Shown one piece after another: positions 59,876-64,000 of a DNA stretch of 64,000 nucleotides. Below the pieces are notes generated by a model. The model had not been told where the DNA came from. It saw nothing but the letters and a program-made list of their open reading frames with translations, and made no database searches. The DNA comes from Rehmannia glutinosa (taxonomy: Eukaryota; Streptophyta; Magnoliopsida; Lamiales; Orobanchaceae), in NCBI GenBank assembly GCA_016081115.2, contig JABTTQ020000072.1, positions 248,001 to 312,000 on the forward strand. Reading direction: 5' to 3'. How positions within the stretch are numbered: the first letter of the stretch is position 1; every line of letters starts with the position of its first letter. A program made the position numbers and the translations under genes.

Positions 59876-60660
59876 TTTGTAACAACCCAAATTTCGTAAT
59901 AAAATTTTACACAACATCATATTAAAAACATAACATGATTAAAGTATACAACATAAAATGTGCGGAAGCGTTTAGTAAGACTGAAAATAAATACAGGCAA
60001 ATCAAACTCATTGTGATAACGCTAAAGTAAACTGAAATAAAGGCATGTCCAATAATTTAAAAAGAGTATGAATTCTCTATAGTTCATTTATAGACTTGAT
60101 ACTAAAATATTTAAGTTATAATTTATTTAAAGTTTAGCATATGCCTCTATCACATTACAAATTCCGCCAACATGCAATAATATTTAGCATGGAGTCAGTG
60201 ATAAACTCAGTGGGGATAAATTTGTCTAGCAAATATACAATATGTAATCAAATAAAAATAGCATGTAACTTGTTTAATGTGGATTGCTCCACAAAATATT
60301 GTTTATGTTTAACGTGGATTGCTCCACGAGATATCATGAGTCAAAGGCTAACTTTCCTGTCATAAAATGTCACATGACAATTAATTAATAAGTTAAGTGA
60401 AATATGTATACCATTCAAACAAGACATATACATAGAAGTAAAATCCCCACCTTAATGCGGAAAATCCTTGAAATGTATGTTAATGCAAATGCCTTTAATC
60501 CTTGTACTCCTCGTATCCTTTTGTTCAAAAATTGCAACTGTCATAATAAAAAAATGGATGCAAATCCTTATGATTGATTTATAGATCATCAAATGCAACT
60601 GATTCTATTACCGTGTTTGATAAAACTAATTTTAACTTCTCAAGGTTGTGGGAAGTTTGC
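59876..60660 (-). mobile_element. Ty3/gypsy LTR-like fragment
   Basis: The left edge GTAACAACCCAAATTTCG and the following GTGCGGAAGCG (about 59961) resemble, on the minus strand, the 3' end of gypsy LTRs (…CTTCCGCAC…AATTTGGGTTGTTACA). No primer site follows, and the other end is not found, so it is a solo or partial LTR at best. It includes a near-repeat GTGGATTGCTCCAC at about 60279 and 60313. Confidence 0.4.
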
Positions 60661-61247
60661 ATATAACTGCAGTGGTGGTCCTGGTGGAGAGAGATTTTTA
60701 GAAAGTCATGGGTTATCCTCAGTCAAACATGAATTCTTGTAGTAGTTAATTTAACAAGGCTCTAATATATTCTTAAATGGGTTTGAACTGAATTGTTTTA
60801 ACAAGGCTCTAATATATTCTTGACACAATATATATATATATATATATTAAATAAAAATAATAATTAAATTGAGGATAGTTAATTTAATAATAATAAATAT
60901 GTTATATTATATTACTAATCATACTAATAGCATAAAAGATAAAAGTATGATAACTCTTAGTTGGATGCTACATTTGTTGACCTACCGCAGACGAATGCTG
61001 GTGATTGAGGAGGATGATGATGAAGTGCCACCTTCCCGTCAACATTGTGCCAACCGAGAGGCGCAACGACAACGGAAGAAGAGGTAATATTTTTCTTTAA
61101 TTTCGAATATAATATTTTTCTTTAATTTCATATTTATAATTGGATTAGTTGGGGAAATGATTGGGTAATGTTGGATATAAGTGTTGGGTAATTTGTTGTT
61201 GGGTATGGAATTATGGAGTTCTGAGTTTGGGTAATGGGGAAGACGAC
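60661..61247. other. AT-rich spacer with a small open frame
   Basis: A 24-bp direct repeat (TTAACAAGGCTCTAATATAT start) lies at 60751-60774 and 60798-60821, and a TA microsatellite at about 60829-60847. Frame 60869-61087 (72 codons) ends in an Arg/Glu-rich segment; it matches nothing I know. Confidence 0.35.
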
Positions 61248-61470
61248 GATGGATGGCACGATGGCCTAGGTGGTACGATGGTATATTCGAATGCCATAAG
61301 ACATGAACGATCGAGTTGTTTTGACCGTGTCTTCATGCCATATAGCATGATGGCACGACCAAATTTGCAAGTATGATTGTGCCTTTGTGTCTCATAACAT
61401 GATGGCACGACCAAGGTTGGAGTAAGATCGTGCATCATCCTATGTGGCATGATGAAACGATCAAAGTAAT
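61248..61470. repeat. Degenerate tandem repeat, 45-52-bp period
   Basis: GCATGATGGCACGACCAA-type units start at about 61300 (diverged), 61345, 61397 and 61447 (diverged). Each is followed by an alternating segment containing GATtGTGC or GATcGTGC. The source is unknown. Confidence 0.65.
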
Positions 61471-61509
61471 TTAATCATGTTAAAAAATGAACCAGGACAA
61501 TTGGTGAAG

Positions 61510-62095
61510 TATTGTCGATCCGTAAGTTCTATTTTGGAAAGAAGCTATCAATAATGAGAAAGATTGCTTTATGCAAAATCATACTTGGGAGTTGGTAGAT
61601 CTCCCACAGGAAACAAGCCTTTAGGATGCAAATGAATCCTTAAAAGGAAGTATAAAGTGATGAAACTATTGATAAGTACAAGGCTAGATTAGTATATTAA
61701 AGGGTTCAAACAAAAAAAAAGCCTTGATTTATTTGATATGTATTCACCTATGACAAGGATCACATCTACTAGAGTTCACATTGATGTTACTGCACTACAT
61801 AACCTTGAGATACATAAAAGTTATGTGAAAAATACATTTCTAAATTAAAGTAGAAGAAGAAATTTACATGGAACAACCCGAAGGGTTTGTTACTTCTGGA
61901 CAGTAGAAAAATGTGTGTAAACTCGTTAAGTCATTGTATAGACTTAAGCAAGATCTGAAACAATGACATGAGAAATTTGACAGAACTATGTTGTCGAATG
62001 ATTTCAAAATTAACAAGTGTGAAAAATTAGTTTATATTAAAGGCACACTGAATACTTATGTTATTGTCTGTTTATACATTGACGACATGTTAATT
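61510..62095 (+). pseudogene. Ty1/copia reverse transcriptase, decayed
   Basis: The plus strand in shifting frames shows the HTWELVDLPQE opening, the YKARLV block, a MYSPMTRITSTRVHIDVTAL block and the catalytic VCLYIDDMLIMG (YVDD-type motif, about 62072-62098). Many stops and frame changes. No LTR, integrase or RNase H adjoin it, so it is an isolated fragment. Confidence 0.8.
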
Positions 62096-62105
62096 ATGGG
62101 TAGTT

Positions 62106-62199
62106 GGTGGGTGTCAATCCAGCCAAAAATAAATTACCTACTTCACAAATGAGTACAGTGGGAGTAGGTAATTTAATTTTGGTTGGATTGACACCCACC
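62106..62199. repeat. 36-bp inverted repeat (hairpin) beside a gypsy primer site
   Basis: Arms 62106-62141 (GGTGGGTGTCAATCCAGCCA start) and 62164-62199 are reverse complements with two mismatches around a 22-base loop. The right arm directly precedes the gypsy primer-site remnant at 62206 and so may be an LTR end; the left arm would be an inverted copy. Confidence 0.8.
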
Positions 62200-62610
62200 A
62201 AATTCTGGCACCATTGCCGGGAATGGTTCCAAGTGATTTAATTCTTTTAAAATTTATTTTCTCATTGTTTCTATAACGACTCTCATTGCACAACAATTTA
62301 ATTCATATCATGTTTTAATTGATCAAAGGCTAGATGCATTAAATTGTCTTGTGGGAAAGATGGCTACAGTAAAAAGTGCAATAAGTTAAGGCTTGTGGGA
62401 TTTGTTCTAATGTGAGTCATTCAACTGACATATGCCCATTCCTTCAAGATGACTCATATGAACAAATCAATGTTGTTGGAGTATTCCCAGGTCAACCATA
62501 AAGGTTAAATGCTCATTTCTTGAATAGCTAAAATTTGAACTGGATGGATCATTCCAATTTTAGCTATGAGAATCAAGTTCAATGGTTTCAACAATAACCT
62601 CAAGCCTCCT
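62200..62610 (+). pseudogene. Gypsy (Tat/Athila-type) primer site and gag fragment
   Basis: TGGCACCATTGCCGGGAA (62206-62223) is a lightly mutated form of the primer site usual in Tat/Athila elements (TGGCGCCGTTGCCGGGGA). Downstream a CX2CX4HX4C-like knuckle is encoded at 62394-62435 (CGICSNVSHSTDIC), followed by an EQINVV-VFPGQP block that in this lineage follows the knuckle. Most of the capsid region between is deleted. The fragment ends where the 1.7-kb LTR begins. Confidence 0.65.
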
Positions 62611-64000
62611 TGATGGCTCAAAAGCTACCTTTAAAACCGTAGGCAAGTGCACCTATCGTTTTATAGTATAGATTATTGAGTACCGAGTGTCATTCCCACG
62701 AGGATTGTAAGTACTAATAATTACCGTCTTTTTGTTATTTAATCTAACAATTTTCAGAGTTTTGTTTGATGAAAAAGGAAAACAAGTTATAAATTGTAAA
62801 AATGAAGGAAGATTTGTAAAATAAGAAATCAAGAGATAGAAATGTGTTTGAATGTAAATCCCTCTAGAATGTTTTTGTGATTTGACAAGTTAAAAATACA
62901 ACCGTAAGCCCTTAAGCAAAAACCAACCTCTTTTAATAAAATCTCATGTCTTGTGGACCGTAGAAATTCCCAATTTAAGTTAAACCCTTTCTCAAGGCGA
63001 AAAACTTCTAATCTCAAGTTGATTAACTGAAATCTCTTTCTAGTTAAAACCCCAAGACAACATTATAACGATTTGTGAATTCCCATATTAGGTTTGCCCT
63101 AATCCGGAAGATTTATGTCGCCCTATATCTAGGATTGCATGCAACTCTTTTCACTTATATAGGTTCTATTTCACCATGAATCTCTCGATTTCCCAGATGA
63201 AAAATAAACTTCAAATCAATATTGCGCATATATCAATTCGATGAACGAAGCATAATATAAGTGAATCACACAAAATATGAAGATTTTATTAAAAACATAC
63301 ACACCTTAATCACAAATCCATTCTAGAGTTCATTACATTCAAATACTAGGAGTTTAGCTACACATGATTTTGACCAAAGAATAAATTACACAAGAAGATT
63401 TAAGTATTGTAGACATGGTGTACTTATCTTTCTCAAAATCTCAATTGACTTCTTTCTTGATTGATGATGTTGCTCCAAGCCTTCTTCTCCAATGTTGCTA
63501 CAAGCTTACTCCTCCAAGACTCCTTGATCCCAATTCTACTTAATGAAATGAATACAATGAATATTTCCTGAGTATCTAATGAATGCATCTCCCAATTTCA
63601 ACCTTTGGCTTTTATAGGCAACCAATACATTGATAGTACTCTCTTTTATTAAACAATCACCCCCATTTTCCTTGTTGGTTGGTGAATTCTTGTATTCAAG
63701 TGATGAGGGAGGGGACATGGAGACATGTTTCAGCAAAATAGGGTGTTAAAAGTGTACAAAAGTGGCCAAAATGGGTTGGTTGGTGAGTTTTCCCCAAATT
63801 CCGCAAAGAAAAGTTGCAAAAAGTCCCGGACACGCCGTGTGAAGCAAAGACGGCCAGGCCGTCTTTGCCGCACTAAAATTGTCAAGAAACGCCCCGACAC
63901 GGCCGTGTTGTACGACACGGCCAGGCTGTGTTCGGGCCTGTTTTGTGCGATTTTTCCTCCTCTTTTGATCCCCTTCAACATGGCCATGTTCGGTGACACG
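62611..64000 (-). repeat. LTR copy 4 of the 1.7-kb gypsy family (cut by window end)
   Basis: Starts TGATGGCTCAAAAGC like copies 2 and 3 and stays alignable to them to the end of the window, including TATAAAAG on the minus strand (63609-63616). Its GC-rich part (63820-64000) differs more from the three nested copies, so it is an independent insertion. The far end and any duplication are outside the window. Confidence 0.88.

Overview
This window is nuclear DNA of a flowering plant, most likely a eudicot. It is AT-rich, its genes are split by long introns, and it holds LINEs, Ty1/copia and Ty3/gypsy elements, MITEs and a Helitron-like end. I found two host genes in convergent orientation and no rRNA, tRNA or CRISPR. 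The species cannot be named from the sequence.

1-21300 is a transposon nest. A LINE on the minus strand (about 1258-20140) is split by a 13.5-kb LTR element (3956-17452) that has LTRs of about 1.49 kb, a Met-tRNA-type primer site, a copia-type gag and a second ORF, but no visible pol. That element is itself split inside its second ORF by a Ty3/gypsy-type structure of three 1.7-kb LTRs separated by two nearly identical internal segments of about 270 bp (8843-14484). Both insertions have 5-bp target duplications, and the host reading frame continues across each of them.

21866-46297 (+) is a 21-exon gene for the SGR2 / DDHD-domain phospholipase A1 family. All splice junctions can be placed from sequence. 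One base is missing from a T run in exon 4; otherwise the model encodes about 938 residues. Intron 8 (8.1 kb) holds a pogo-like element starting at the splice donor and the 5' half of a Ty3/gypsy element with an LTR of about 4.37 kb.

47158-56086 (-) is an intact five-coding-exon gene for a UCH37/UCHL5-type ubiquitin C-terminal hydrolase (333 aa), with a 5'-UTR exon near 56377-56460. Its 6.7-kb first coding intron contains copia remnants, a hAT MITE with a perfect 8-bp duplication and a Helitron-like terminus.

56626-64000 is again repetitive: an AT-rich element with long terminal inverted repeats, an LTR-like fragment, a degenerate tandem repeat, a decayed copia reverse transcriptase, a gypsy primer-site/gag fragment, and a fourth copy of the 1.7-kb LTR running off the window end. 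The two host genes have unrelated roles (vacuolar/endomembrane lipid function and ubiquitin removal at the proteasome); nothing suggests co-regulation apart from their facing 3' ends.
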